DNA of 64,000 nt from contig OZ241742.1 of NCBI GenBank assembly GCA_965200955.1, positions 434,001 to 498,000 of the forward strand, given 5' to 3'. The first letter of the stretch is position 1. The number at the start of each line of letters is the position of its first letter. This stretch comes from Bin80 sp026708685 (lineage in GTDB: Bacteria; Bacteroidota; Rhodothermia; Rhodothermales; Bin80). Under the pieces are notes generated by a model. The model saw only the letters and a list, made by a program, of their open reading frames with translations. It was not told the origin of the DNA and did no database searches. Below are positions 9,544 through 19,251 of the stretch, piece by piece. The position numbers were made by a program, and so were the translations under genes.

Positions 9544-9548
9544 GTTCT

Positions 9549-10322
9549 TTATGATTCTATAACCATTCCATCATAACCTAAGTGCATGGTCTTCGGGAGC
9601 CGTGCATCCTCTCGTGCATGAAGTACCTGATGGGCCATGTGCGTAAAGATCGTCTGTTGTGCACCAATTCGGCGTGCAACACCGATGGCCTCTTCGATAG
9701 AAAAATGACGTGGGTGTTTCATGGGGCGAAGTGCATCTAAAACCAGTAGGTCAAGATGTTTGAGCTTTACATACTCCTTGTCAGGAATATGGCTCACATC
9801 GGTTAAGTATGCAAAATTCCCAAGCCGATACCCATTGATTGGCATCTTCCCATGAAAGACCTCAATGGGAGTAACATGGATACAGTCAGGATCGCCATAA
9901 CGGCTCTTAATTACAAACATTTCCTCTGCAGTGGATAAGTCTAACGTTCCTGGGTACATGAGTCGATTGCCCCAAATATAGGGAAAGATTCTCTTCAGTG
10001 AAGAAATGCTGTTTCTGTGTGCAAAACATGCTATGGGTACACTACAGTCAAAAAAATATGGACGAAGATCATCAAGCCCCATCACATGATCATAGTGGTG
10101 ATGAGTCCAGAGAATGGAATCAATCCTGCGAATCTTGGCACGTAACATTTGCTCACGAAAATCTGGCCCCGTATCAATGACAATGCTCAGATTCCCCGCC
10201 TGAATATGACAGGCGGTCCGCAGGCGTGCATCTCTGGGATCCGAGGATTGACATGTTTCGCAATCGCACCCAATCATGGGAACCCCTACCGATGTGCCAG
10301 TACCCAATAATGTGATCTGCAT
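9549..10322 (-). CDS. MBL-fold metallo-hydrolase, PhnP-like
   Basis: Metallo-beta-lactamase-fold hydrolase of about 257 aa. It begins with MQITLLGTGTSVGVPMIGC and then C-D-C-ETC cysteines as in PhnP-like phosphodiesterases. The metal-binding HxHxDH-type motif is visible as THHHYDHVMGLDD, and later metal ligands lie in LTDVSHIP and in THMAHQ near the C-terminus. Likely substrates are cyclic phosphate esters or related small phosphodiesters, but specificity cannot be read from sequence. I prefer the ATG at 10322, which has a GAGAGG ribosome site 5 bases upstream, over an in-frame GTG 12 bases earlier that overlaps the preceding stop codon. Confidence 0.85.
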   Translation of the reverse strand: MQITLLGTGTSVGVPMIGCDCETCQSSDPRDARLRTACHIQAGNLSIVIDTGPDFREQMLRAKIRRIDSILWTHHHYDHVMGLDDLRPYFFDCSVPIACFAHRNSISSLKRIFPYIWGNRLMYPGTLDLSTAEEMFVIKSRYGDPDCIHVTPIEVFHGKMPINGYRLGNFAYLTDVSHIPDKEYVKLKHLDLLVLDALRPMKHPRHFSIEEAIGVARRIGAQQTIFTHMAHQVLHAREDARLPKTMHLGYDGMVIES

Positions 10323-10330
10323 ACATCCTC

Positions 10331-10600
10331 TCACTCAGATGAGAACCGCTGGATCATTGCCTCAATGTGCTTACGCATGCCCTTGCGTATGGACATATCC
10401 TGCAAGGAAATATCCTGCAATGCACGTGCAAGAACCCCTAAGTGAACCTCCGTAGGGTGGTGACGATTCAAAACGATCAGCTTGTTTCCCTCCAAAACGC
10501 ACGATCCACCCTGAAACAAGCCCTTGTCCCAACGGACGGTATAGCCTGATTTTTTGGCCACTTCCTCCATAGCACGAAGAATTGCAGTGTCTTTGGCCAT
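10331..10600 (-). CDS. Small conserved hypothetical protein
   Basis: An 89-residue soluble protein with a mixed alpha/beta look: an N-terminal helix (AILRAMEEVAKKSGY), a short strand pair (GGSCVLEGNKLIVLN), and a C-terminal helix. Similar small proteins occur in Bacteroidota-type genomes beside MBL hydrolases, but no function is known to me. Its ATG overlaps the stop codon of the upstream beta-barrel gene (TGATG) and its own stop abuts the MBL gene, so translation is coupled within the operon. Confidence 0.7.
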   Translation of the reverse strand: MAKDTAILRAMEEVAKKSGYTVRWDKGLFQGGSCVLEGNKLIVLNRHHPTEVHLGVLARALQDISLQDMSIRKGMRKHIEAMIQRFSSE

Positions 10601-11322
10601 CAAAATCGAACGCCGGCAGTTACCGTTTGAACGGTACCCGCATAATCATAGGCCTCATCTACCACCTCAGAAAAAACTCTTGATCCGTTGATATTCCAGG
10701 TCTGATATCGAAATGTGTAACCGATCATTAATCCAACATCTGAAAAAACATCCAAAACCGTCAGAAACACATCCACATCAGCCGCCCAGGAGAGTCCCAC
10801 TGAATCGGCATCGCGGGTCCCCGTGACCCCCAGAAGTGGGATCATCTTCAAGTCCAGTCTTGTGTGCTGATTCAAATGATGAATCAGTGCTCCCCCAGCC
10901 CCCAAATGAATAGCTTGTGCATTAAACGGAACGATGTCATCGCTACCGGTCACTCGTCTCCAGGCAATTAAAAACCCGATCGGTATGCCTATGGTCGTCT
11001 TCTGGGTGTCTTTTTTAAGGGACGAGGGCATAAGCCATCCAAGACCAGAAATATCAAGGAATTCCCCTCCTCCTTCTCGCTGTGCATAAAGTCCAGCCGC
11101 ACGAAGTTGGGGCCCGATGTATGATAGCCCATATCCAATGCCGTTGTACTCAAGGAGCTGCTCAATATCCACAGATCCTGTATAATAATGATCAATCGCC
11201 CCAACCGTGAAAGCAACGCCATGCCTGCTCAACCCAACCGATGAACGCTGAGCGACTACATCCTGCAAAATCACCATCAATACCAAAAGCAGGGAGAGTT
11301 GTCTCCATGAACGATCAAACAT
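10600..11322 (-). CDS. Probable outer-membrane beta-barrel protein
   Basis: A 240-residue exported protein. It starts with a signal peptide (hydrophobic core LLLVLMVILQDVVAQ, likely cleaved after VVA), followed by alternating aromatic/glycine strands typical of small outer-membrane barrels. It ends in phenylalanine (TAGVRF), the usual C-terminal insertion signal for the BAM complex. No specific family is recognised. Its start overlaps the end of the RNase E/G gene by 8 bases and its stop overlaps the next start, so it sits inside a tight operon with unrelated cytoplasmic enzymes. Confidence 0.7.
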   Translation of the reverse strand: MFDRSWRQLSLLLVLMVILQDVVAQRSSVGLSRHGVAFTVGAIDHYYTGSVDIEQLLEYNGIGYGLSYIGPQLRAAGLYAQREGGGEFLDISGLGWLMPSSLKKDTQKTTIGIPIGFLIAWRRVTGSDDIVPFNAQAIHLGAGGALIHHLNQHTRLDLKMIPLLGVTGTRDADSVGLSWAADVDVFLTVLDVFSDVGLMIGYTFRYQTWNINGSRVFSEVVDEAYDYAGTVQTVTAGVRF

Positions 11323-13066
11323 TCACCGATGTCTTTTGTCTCTGGCGAGATCTCCGCCTTCGCCGTTTCTGCTGGCTATTGGGATCTTTGTGCGTCTTGG
11401 AATGTGATTTGGATGGTGCCTTTGCTTTTCGTTTCTTTGAAACCGATTTGGACTGGGTCAATGAACTTTTCTGGGACTGTGCTTTAATCCGAACCATCCG
11501 CGGACTTAGGTCGGTAATGTCATGCTCACTGGTCGCGTCTAGGAATCTAAACGCATCCACAGGCATAGATTCATCTGCAACGATCTTAATGCGGTGTTTA
11601 TAGGTACGTTGCCATTGTGCTTTGAGACTGCTACCCAACAATCCCCTCTCCATCCACGCAGCCGTAAATGGATGCACTTTTAAATATACACTCCCACCAC
11701 TATGTTTTTCCAGCCACTGCCCTATTTTCTTGGTCATGAAGTCTGGATCAGGTGATGGAATTCTATTGACTTGAGATTTTTTTGCCAGTTGATGAGTGGA
11801 CGTAACACTATCACGCTGTCGCTCACGAGTCATCTGAACAATTCCCAGTTCACTCATGGGAAGATTCTCGGCTTGAATTCGGTCAGATTGTAACTCAGCC
11901 GAGAGAGCTGTATCAATTTTTTGACGGTTCTTCTCAAACCGTAAATCAATAAAATCTATCACAATAAGTCCGCTCAAATTGCGCAATCGTATTTGACGGG
12001 CAATTGATTCAACGGCCTCTAAGTTCACCTGCAGGGCTAGGGTTTCATGGTTTTTCTTCGTACGCGTACGCCCTGAATTAACATCAATGACATGCATCGC
12101 CTCCGTAGCTTCAATAACAATAGACCCGCCAGATGGTAATTGGACCTGGGTATCAAAGACCTCATTGATCTGCTCCTGAACCCCTGCGACTGCAAAAACA
12201 GGCTTTTTCCCTTTATGCTGTTTGACAGTTTCTATCAAGTGAGGAGCTACGGCCAGAATATAGCCTCGAATGGCCCGATACATACGATAATTGTCCACAA
12301 GAATTCGTGAGAAATCATCAGAGAATAAATCACGGATGATCGACGAGGCCAGGCTGACATCCTCATAGACTCGGATCGGTGCACTCGGATGCCCCTGCAG
12401 TGATTTTTCAATGTTCTGCCACCGATCAAGTAAAAATTGAAGATCCTTATCCAGTGCTTTCTCATCTCTTCCCTCGGCTACCGTTCGGGCAATCAACCCA
12501 AATCCAGCGGGACGGATTTTTTTTAGAATGGTGCGAAGCCGATTGCGTTCTTTACGATCGACGATTCTTCTTGAGACAGCACTTGATTCCGACAGAGGAA
12601 TTAATACAAGGAACCGTCCAGCAAGTGAAATATCCGTGGAAAGACGAGGATTTTTACTGTGGTGGGGTTCCTTCGTGATCGTAACCAGAATGTTCTGTTT
12701 GGGCTTTAGCAAATTCGCATCGCCCCATCTTCTACGTTGGGGATCACTCTTTTCCGGTGGGTGGGCATTCGCCCACTCCTCCATAACTCTTGAGACCTGA
12801 GGCTTCTTTTGTTGCACAAAAGCAAGCTGCTGCTCAAGGTTCGCAGCGAGATCCGAAAAATGTAAAAAGCCCTGCTGATCCTCTCCAATACTTACAAATG
12901 CAGCTTGAAGTCCAGATCGAAACGCCTCAATACGACCAAGAAAAATATCTCCTAAGGTTCGTTCACTTTCAGGACTCTCGATATGAAACTCCACCAACTT
13001 CCCTTCTTCAACGATCGCTATTCTCGTTTCATCGGAAGTTGTGTTGATAATAATTTCTTTTGGCAT
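11315..13066 (-). CDS. rng: Ribonuclease E/G family protein lacking the Zn-link
   Basis: Endoribonuclease of the RNase G/E family (583 aa) for rRNA and mRNA processing. The N-terminal S1-type RNA-binding region (GDIFLGRIEAF, GFLHFSDL), the catalytic DNase I-like region with IDVNSGRTR and VIDFIDLRF (the two Mg-binding aspartates), and MSELGIVQMTRERQR are all present. The CPxCxG Zn-link that normally follows the last motif and holds the dimers together is missing; the protein has no cysteine at all. The C-terminus is a long Lys/Arg/Ser-rich tail likely to bind RNA. It is the first gene of a five-gene minus-strand operon. Confidence 0.9.
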   Translation of the reverse strand: MPKEIIINTTSDETRIAIVEEGKLVEFHIESPESERTLGDIFLGRIEAFRSGLQAAFVSIGEDQQGFLHFSDLAANLEQQLAFVQQKKPQVSRVMEEWANAHPPEKSDPQRRRWGDANLLKPKQNILVTITKEPHHSKNPRLSTDISLAGRFLVLIPLSESSAVSRRIVDRKERNRLRTILKKIRPAGFGLIARTVAEGRDEKALDKDLQFLLDRWQNIEKSLQGHPSAPIRVYEDVSLASSIIRDLFSDDFSRILVDNYRMYRAIRGYILAVAPHLIETVKQHKGKKPVFAVAGVQEQINEVFDTQVQLPSGGSIVIEATEAMHVIDVNSGRTRTKKNHETLALQVNLEAVESIARQIRLRNLSGLIVIDFIDLRFEKNRQKIDTALSAELQSDRIQAENLPMSELGIVQMTRERQRDSVTSTHQLAKKSQVNRIPSPDPDFMTKKIGQWLEKHSGGSVYLKVHPFTAAWMERGLLGSSLKAQWQRTYKHRIKIVADESMPVDAFRFLDATSEHDITDLSPRMVRIKAQSQKSSLTQSKSVSKKRKAKAPSKSHSKTHKDPNSQQKRRRRRSRQRQKTSVNV

Positions 13067-13337
13067 ATAGAGAATGATAATTCTTTGATATGATTGCCTT
13101 GATCAATGCCATTAAAGACGAGTGTGGTACGAAACTCAAGCCAGCCTGATTGCATCGAAATGCATGGTTTACTCAAATTTCGCAGACGACACATAGACAA
13201 TCTCTTCCTAGTGATCTGAATTGATCAGATTCTACTGAAACAAATTTATTGAATCTTTGATCCATTGTAGGCACATGATTGAATCTATCAAGTACAATGG
13301 GCTTCATCACTCATTGCTACAGTTTTAATTGATCCAT

Positions 13338-14468
13338 ATGAAACCGTCAGATATTGTTTCAGATAGCCAGCAACGTCATGTAAAAGGGCTTGAAGGTGTC
13401 ATCGCACTCAACTCATCTATCTGTTATATTGATGGGGGAAAAGGTGCTTTGGTCTACCGTGGGTACTCCATTGAAGATCTGGCGAGCAACAGTAATTTTG
13501 AGGATGTAGCCTATCTTTTATGGCACGGGCATCTTCCTCTGGAAAACGAGTATCTTCACCAGGAATTAGCACATGTTCGTGATGTACCGAAAGCGGTTCT
13601 GGAAATCCTCGGTAAGCTTCCCTCGGATTTTGATCCTATGGCGGCTCTACGAACGGGGGTGTCTCTCCTTTCACATTATGACCCTGAAGCCAACGCCTCT
13701 TCACCTGAGGTCAATTACCGCAAGGCTCTCCGTTTGACCGCACAGATTCCTGTCTTAGTCGCTGCACTTGCACGGCATCGTCATGGTAAGCCTCCCATTG
13801 CACCACTGATCACTGGTACAACTGCTGAAAACTTTTTGTATATGCTCACTGGGGATCAACCAACCAAGAATGCGATTCAGGCTTTGGACGCATTTTTAGT
13901 TCTCCATGCAGAACACGGTCTCAATGCTTCAACCTTTACTTCACGGGTCATTGGTGCCACACTCAGCGATATGCACTCTGCCATTACCGGAGCGATTGGT
14001 GCTCTCAAGGGTGCTTTGCATGGTGGAGCGAGTACTCGGGTCATGCTGATGCTCCTGGAGCTGCAACAGAGTGGTGAGGATCCACGAGAATTTGTATTGC
14101 GTAAACTTGCCGCAAAAGAGCGAATCATGGGATTTGGGCATCGAGTCTACAAAACACTTGATCCACGTGCTGGTATCCTGCGCAACATGCTTGTTGAACT
14201 GGGTAATGAAGTGGATGCAAAACGATGGATTGACCTATGCTCATCCTTGAGCCGAACGATGGATGAACAAAAGGGAATACGTGCCAATGTAGATTTTTAC
14301 AGCGCTCCTGTTTTGCATATTCTTGGGTTAGAGCCTGATTTTTATACGACTCTTTTTGTGATGGGCAGAATCACTGGATGGACAGCCCACCTTCTGGAGC
14401 AGTGGGAAGATAATCGCCTGATCCGGCCACGGGCAGCGTACACGGGCCCAATGGGACTCAAACTCTAA
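13338..14468 (+). CDS. gltA: Citrate synthase
   Basis: Condenses oxaloacetate and acetyl-CoA in the first TCA step. The 376 residues include the catalytic histidines in HAEHGLNAST and GFGHRVYKTLDPRA, the GALHGGAS loop, and the catalytic aspartate in RANVDFYSAPV. The length fits the shorter dimeric bacterial class rather than the 430-residue NADH-sensitive hexamer. I use the ATG at 13338 (MKPSDIVSD); an in-frame TTG nine bases earlier is less likely. It is divergent from the RNase G gene, leaving about 270 bases for two promoters, and is followed closely by the succinate dehydrogenase genes, another TCA complex. Confidence 0.95.
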   Translation: MKPSDIVSDSQQRHVKGLEGVIALNSSICYIDGGKGALVYRGYSIEDLASNSNFEDVAYLLWHGHLPLENEYLHQELAHVRDVPKAVLEILGKLPSDFDPMAALRTGVSLLSHYDPEANASSPEVNYRKALRLTAQIPVLVAALARHRHGKPPIAPLITGTTAENFLYMLTGDQPTKNAIQALDAFLVLHAEHGLNASTFTSRVIGATLSDMHSAITGAIGALKGALHGGASTRVMLMLLELQQSGEDPREFVLRKLAAKERIMGFGHRVYKTLDPRAGILRNMLVELGNEVDAKRWIDLCSSLSRTMDEQKGIRANVDFYSAPVLHILGLEPDFYTTLFVMGRITGWTAHLLEQWEDNRLIRPRAAYTGPMGLKL

Positions 14469-14554
14469 ACCATTAGGCTCAGTGGATGTATCATTTTTAA
14501 CAGCATGAAGTTACACTCCATGGTAGACACCTGAAACAACATGGTCGTTTCGTT

Positions 14555-15241
14555 ATGAAAATGATGAGTGCTTTAATGTCGCCGGTTGGCCGTAAAGTCT
14601 TGACCGGAGTGACTGGGATTGGTTTGGTTGCGTTCGTGATTGCCCATATGATTGGAAACCTGACCTATCTCTCTCCCGATCCAACAGCTTACAATGCTTA
14701 TGCCTACAAGCTGATGAGTCTTGGCTGGATTTTCTATACCATAGAAATTCTTCTTGCACTCTGTTTTATCCTGCATGCCGTTGTTGGAATTACGATCCAA
14801 GTTCGCCGCCGTCAAGCACGCCCCATTGGGTACAAAAACTATACATCTGCTGGATCCCCAAGTCTTCAGGGATACAGTGCACGATCGATGATCTTTACTG
14901 GTATCATTCTCCTGGTGTTTCTGGTTCTTCATTTGATCTCCTTTAAATACGGACCCGGCGAGGCAGAGGGGTATATTGCAACCCTTTCAACGGGTGAAGA
15001 AGTACGTGATCTTCGCCGACTGATGACCGAAAAATTTCATGAACCTCTGTATGCCTTCGGCTATCCAATCATCATGATTTTGCTTGGAATGCATATGCGT
15101 CATGGCGTATGGAGTGCTCTTCAATCTCTAGGGGTGATGAGCCGACGTCTGTCCCCCCTTGTATATACACTCGCTGCAATTCTGGGAATTCTGGTGGCGA
15201 TTGGGTTTTTGTTTGTACCTCTTTATATCTACTTCTGGTAA
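14555..15241 (+). CDS. sdhC: Succinate dehydrogenase cytochrome b subunit
   Basis: Membrane anchor of complex II (228 aa) carrying heme b and the quinone site. Five hydrophobic segments are visible, at about residues 17-35, 55-78, 108-128, 163-180 and 203-225. They contain the conserved histidines expected as heme ligands (AHMIGN, LHAVVG, LHLISF, MHMRHG). One five-helix subunit replacing separate SdhC and SdhD is the cytochrome b558 type found in Bacteroidota and Bacillus. It is the first gene of sdhCAB, with the flavoprotein start 8 bases downstream of its stop. Confidence 0.92.
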   Translation: MKMMSALMSPVGRKVLTGVTGIGLVAFVIAHMIGNLTYLSPDPTAYNAYAYKLMSLGWIFYTIEILLALCFILHAVVGITIQVRRRQARPIGYKNYTSAGSPSLQGYSARSMIFTGIILLVFLVLHLISFKYGPGEAEGYIATLSTGEEVRDLRRLMTEKFHEPLYAFGYPIIMILLGMHMRHGVWSALQSLGVMSRRLSPLVYTLAAILGILVAIGFLFVPLYIYFW

Positions 15242-15248
15242 TAGGACT

Positions 15249-17192
15249 ATGGCATCAAGAGCATCCGATCCATCTCAGAGTCCCCGCCTTGATTCAAAGG
15301 TGCCCTCTGGCCGGCTACAGGAAAAATGGGATATTTATAAAAATGCGGTTTCCCTGGTGAGTCCTGCCAACAAGCGATCTCACCACATTCTGATTGTTGG
15401 ATCTGGACTTGCTGGTGCGTCTGCGGCAGCGACCTTAGCTGGATTAGGCTATAATGTTACGTGTTTCTGTATACAGGACTCTCCGCGCAGAGCTCATTCC
15501 ATTGCGGCCCAAGGCGGGATCAATGCTGCCAAGAACTATCCCAATGACGGCGATACCGTCTGGCGACTCTTTTACGACACCATCAAAGGGGGGGATTACC
15601 GTTCCCGCGAGGCGAATGTCTACCGCCTCGCCCAAGTATCCAATAATATTATTGATCAGGCCGTTGCTCAGGGCGTTCCTTTTGCCCGTGAATATGGAGG
15701 AGTCCTTTCTAACCGATCTTTTGGTGGAGCCCAAGTGTCGCGTACTTTTTATGCGAGGGGGCAAACTGGTCAACAACTTCTGCTTGGTGCTTATCAGGCA
15801 TTAAGCCATCAGATTGCTGCTGGTCGAGTGAAGATGCTTCCCCGCAGAGAAATGGTTGACCTCGTCGTTGCCAATGGCCGAGCTTGTGGTGTCATCACTC
15901 GAAATCTTCTCACTGGCGAACTGGAGCGTTATGCTGGCGATGCCGTCTTGCTATGCACGGGTGGATATGGGAATGCGTACTACCTGTCCACGAATGCAAA
16001 AAACTCCAATGTAACCGCTGCCTGGCGGTGTCATAAGCGAGGTGCTTTTTTTGCCAATCCCTGCTATACCCAGATTCATCCCACCTGTATTCCCGTATCT
16101 GGAGACTATCAGTCTAAGCTGACGTTGATGAGTGAGAGTCTTCGTAATGATGGACGCGTATGGGTTCCCAAAGATCCCGAAGACAAGCGTGCACCTGAAT
16201 TGATTCCAGAGGATGCTCGTGATTACTATCTGGAACGTCGTTACCCGAGTTTTGGGAACCTTGTTCCCAGAGATGTAGCCTCCCGTGCCTCTAAGAAAGA
16301 ATGCGACGAAGGACGGGGAGTGGGTGAAACCCGCCTTGCCGTCTATCTTGACTTTCGCCATTCCATTGAACGCCTTGGAGAGCAAACCATTCGGGAGCGG
16401 TACGGAAATCTGTTTGAAATGTATCAGCGCATCACAGGTGATGATCCGTACCATACGCCCATGCGGATCTATCCTGCTGTCCATTATACGATGGGGGGAT
16501 TGTGGGTTGATTATGAATTACAGAGTACCATCCCTGGTCTCTTTGTACTTGGGGAGGCCAATTTCAGCGACCATGGTGCTAATCGACTTGGTGCGAGTGC
16601 CTTGATGCAGGGGCTGGCCGACGGTTACTTCGTGATTCCATACACTCTTGGGGCCTATGTTGCCGGGCTTGGCTCATCTGACCCCATCCCGCTGGATGAT
16701 GACAGCTTTGATGCTACTGAGCAGGAGGCGAGTGATCGAATTGACCGGATCCTCAAGAACAAAGGTGATAAATCACCGACGGAGTTTCATAGAGAACTCG
16801 GTCACCTGTTATGGGATCATGTTGGAATGTCACGGACCAGTAGTGGCTTACAGTCATCCCTTGAAGCTATCCATCGCCTTGAAGACGAATTCTGGGAGCG
16901 TGTCTGTGTCCCTGGTTCTGCCAATCGCTACAACAAGAATCTTGAATTTGCAGGGCGTGTGGCAGACTTTATTGAATTAGGAGCTCTCATGGCCCGTGAT
17001 GCACTCCGCCGCGAGGAATCCTGCGGAGGCCATTTTCGTGAGGAGTACCAGACTCCCGAAGGAGAAGCGGCTCGTAATGATGAGGACTATGCGGATGTAG
17101 CCGCATGGGAGTATAACGGCCGAGATCCAAAGCTGCATCTTGAGCAGCTCACCTTTGAAAACGTCCATCCATCACAACGTAGCTACAAATAA
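15249..17192 (+). CDS. sdhA: Succinate dehydrogenase flavoprotein subunit
   Basis: Catalytic subunit of complex II (647 aa) that oxidises succinate to fumarate with covalent FAD. The dinucleotide-binding motif GSGLAG is at about 51-56 and the flavinylated histidine is H83 in HSIAAQGGINAAKN. HPTCIPVSG and the C-terminal GANRLGASALMQGLADG segment of the family are also present. The frame is open further upstream inside sdhC, but the ATG at 15249 is preceded by ATAGGA and gives the usual N-terminus. Length matches the b558-type SdhA. Confidence 0.95.
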   Translation: MASRASDPSQSPRLDSKVPSGRLQEKWDIYKNAVSLVSPANKRSHHILIVGSGLAGASAAATLAGLGYNVTCFCIQDSPRRAHSIAAQGGINAAKNYPNDGDTVWRLFYDTIKGGDYRSREANVYRLAQVSNNIIDQAVAQGVPFAREYGGVLSNRSFGGAQVSRTFYARGQTGQQLLLGAYQALSHQIAAGRVKMLPRREMVDLVVANGRACGVITRNLLTGELERYAGDAVLLCTGGYGNAYYLSTNAKNSNVTAAWRCHKRGAFFANPCYTQIHPTCIPVSGDYQSKLTLMSESLRNDGRVWVPKDPEDKRAPELIPEDARDYYLERRYPSFGNLVPRDVASRASKKECDEGRGVGETRLAVYLDFRHSIERLGEQTIRERYGNLFEMYQRITGDDPYHTPMRIYPAVHYTMGGLWVDYELQSTIPGLFVLGEANFSDHGANRLGASALMQGLADGYFVIPYTLGAYVAGLGSSDPIPLDDDSFDATEQEASDRIDRILKNKGDKSPTEFHRELGHLLWDHVGMSRTSSGLQSSLEAIHRLEDEFWERVCVPGSANRYNKNLEFAGRVADFIELGALMARDALRREESCGGHFREEYQTPEGEAARNDEDYADVAAWEYNGRDPKLHLEQLTFENVHPSQRSYK

Positions 17193-17196
17193 TCCC

Positions 17197-17940
17197 ATGA
17201 TCATTCACCTGCGCATTTGGAGACAAGAGGATCGTACTTCTAAAGGGCGGCTTGTAGACTATACCGTCAACGAAGCTAGTGAGCACATGTCCTTTCTTGA
17301 ATTGTTGGATGTTCTCAACGAGCAGTTACTGCAGAGTGGTGACGAACCCGTTGAGTTTGATAGTGACTGTAGAGAGGGTATTTGTGGTTCATGCGGATTG
17401 ATGGTTGCTGGTATAGCCCATGGACCTCAAAAGCGTACGGCTGTGTGTCAGCTCCATATGCGTAGTTTCAATGACGGAGACACCATCACCGTTGAACCTT
17501 TCCGTGCCAAGGCATTTCCTATCATCCGCGACCTTGTTGTCGATCGTTCTGCATTTGATCGGATTATTGAGGCACATGGCTACGTGTCCGTGACAACGGG
17601 GTCTGCTCCAGATGCCAATGCCATCCCTATTCCAAAGGAGACCGTTGATGATGCGATGGATTATGCAGCCTGCATTGGCTGTGGTGCATGTGTTGCCGCG
17701 TGCCCGAACGGCAGTGCATCTCTCTTTACAGCTGCCAAGATTTCCCATTTGGGCCTTCTTCCTCAGGGTCAGGTGGAAGCATCTCAACGAGTCATTTCGA
17801 TGGTAGATCAGATGGATGCTGAAGGATTTGGTGACTGTTCCAATTACGCAGAATGTGAAGCCGTTTGTCCGAAAGGAATTTCCATTCAGGGAATTGCCCG
17901 CATGCGGCGTGCCTACATGAAAGGCGTGCTCTCCGCCTGA
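17197..17940 (+). CDS. sdhB: Succinate dehydrogenase iron-sulfur subunit
   Basis: Electron-transfer subunit of complex II (247 aa). The N-terminal plant-type ferredoxin domain holds the 2Fe-2S ligands C58, C63, C66 and C84 (CREGICGSCG and AVCQLHM). The C-terminal domain carries CIGCGACVAACPNG and a second cysteine group in CSNYAECEAVCPKG for the 4Fe-4S and 3Fe-4S clusters. The ATG at 17197 lies 4 bases after the sdhA stop, so the longer upstream frame is not used. It completes the sdhCAB operon. Confidence 0.95.
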   Translation: MIIHLRIWRQEDRTSKGRLVDYTVNEASEHMSFLELLDVLNEQLLQSGDEPVEFDSDCREGICGSCGLMVAGIAHGPQKRTAVCQLHMRSFNDGDTITVEPFRAKAFPIIRDLVVDRSAFDRIIEAHGYVSVTTGSAPDANAIPIPKETVDDAMDYAACIGCGACVAACPNGSASLFTAAKISHLGLLPQGQVEASQRVISMVDQMDAEGFGDCSNYAECEAVCPKGISIQGIARMRRAYMKGVLSA

Positions 17941-17985
17941 CCACACTCTCCTGCCCACCTCCTGATTCATTGCTGAGGTAATTTC

Positions 17986-19251
17986 TTGATCCTACTGACG
18001 CACTTCCTCTTACTGCTTCTATCGGTGTACGTCATTGTTAAATCAAGTGACTCTCTGGTAGATTTAGCCAGTGGAATAGGGTATAGAGCGAAGCTGAGTG
18101 ATTTTTTCATCGGAAGCTTCCTCGTAGGCATTGGCACCTCCCTCCCTGAACTTTTCACTTCTATTGCAGCTGCGAACTCTGGATCTCCTGAGTTGGTGAG
18201 TCCAAATGTTTTCGGGACGGTTGTTGCGAATCTAGGGGCAGGATTTGGATTGGGGGTACTTTCTTTATTCTTTTTTGTCCGTTCAGAGAATGGGCGTTTG
18301 CGACTCTTCACCACCAAGTATGCTTTATCCAATGGATACTTAGATTTTAACCATACCAACGCCAGCCCAGTCATTATCGCGTCCCTTTCTGTTCTTCTGG
18401 CATTACTGCTTTGTCTCGACGGTGTTTTCGGTCGATTTGACGCGGCGATCTTTTTTCTTTGCTACATAGCCTTCATGGTCTGGCAATTTTATCAAAGCCG
18501 TCAAGAGTCCCCTCCTGACACCCAGCATCCCTCATATAAAGAACTTGTCAAAAAATCCTCTGCCAAAGATCTGTTCCGTCAAGCACTTACATGGGAGTTG
18601 CTCCCCCCTCTATTAGCTTTAATTGTTGCTGTAGTCTTATTCACGAATGTCCAGACTCGCGGAGAATTTCTTGCGGTATCGGAAGGAATATTCCCACTCA
18701 TCTTTTTCTTCATCGGATTGGGACTTCTATTAGGATTACAGATTTGGGACTTCGGCCCCGAACTGACATTTAAAGGAGGGCCTGAATTATCCAATATCGC
18801 CAACATACCTATATCACTTGGACTTGTATTTTTTGGGTTTATCATTGCAATTTTATATTCCAGTGGTGTTATTGTGGTCGGATCTCTTGTAAAGCTTGCC
18901 GAAGATCTTGGAATCAATTCTGGAGCACTTGCAGCCAGTGCATTAGCGATAGGAACTTCTCTCCCAGATATTGTCGTTGCCCTCAATGTCATACGGCGTG
19001 GGAGACACCGCCTCTTGGTTGGTCACATTTTTCAATCCAATATTTTCGATATATTCTTGATCTTGGCGATTTGTGGATTTATTGTCCCATTACCTGAGGT
19101 CGCTACAGGTTCGTCAAAGATTTCCATTGTGACGGCCGTTGCATTAACTTTGCCTCTCCTGTGGACCCTCCGATCTCGGAAAATATCTGGACTTGGAGGA
19201 CTAGCATTGTTTTTAGGGTTTTTTGGATTTCTCTTTTTTCTTTATCATTAA
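17986..19251 (+). CDS. CaCA-family cation/Ca2+ exchanger
   Basis: Integral membrane antiporter (421 aa) of the YrbG/NCX-type superfamily, exchanging Na+ or H+ for Ca2+ or a similar cation. The two inverted alpha-repeats are clear: GTSLPELFTSIAAA near residue 45 and IGTSLPDIVVALN near 325, each with the essential acidic residue. About ten hydrophobic segments and a hydrophilic central loop (about 165-200) are visible. Translation appears to start at TTG 17986, which has a GAGG site 7 bases upstream; no in-frame ATG lies near. Confidence 0.88.
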   Translation: MILLTHFLLLLLSVYVIVKSSDSLVDLASGIGYRAKLSDFFIGSFLVGIGTSLPELFTSIAAANSGSPELVSPNVFGTVVANLGAGFGLGVLSLFFFVRSENGRLRLFTTKYALSNGYLDFNHTNASPVIIASLSVLLALLLCLDGVFGRFDAAIFFLCYIAFMVWQFYQSRQESPPDTQHPSYKELVKKSSAKDLFRQALTWELLPPLLALIVAVVLFTNVQTRGEFLAVSEGIFPLIFFFIGLGLLLGLQIWDFGPELTFKGGPELSNIANIPISLGLVFFGFIIAILYSSGVIVVGSLVKLAEDLGINSGALAASALAIGTSLPDIVVALNVIRRGRHRLLVGHIFQSNIFDIFLILAICGFIVPLPEVATGSSKISIVTAVALTLPLLWTLRSRKISGLGGLALFLGFFGFLFFLYH

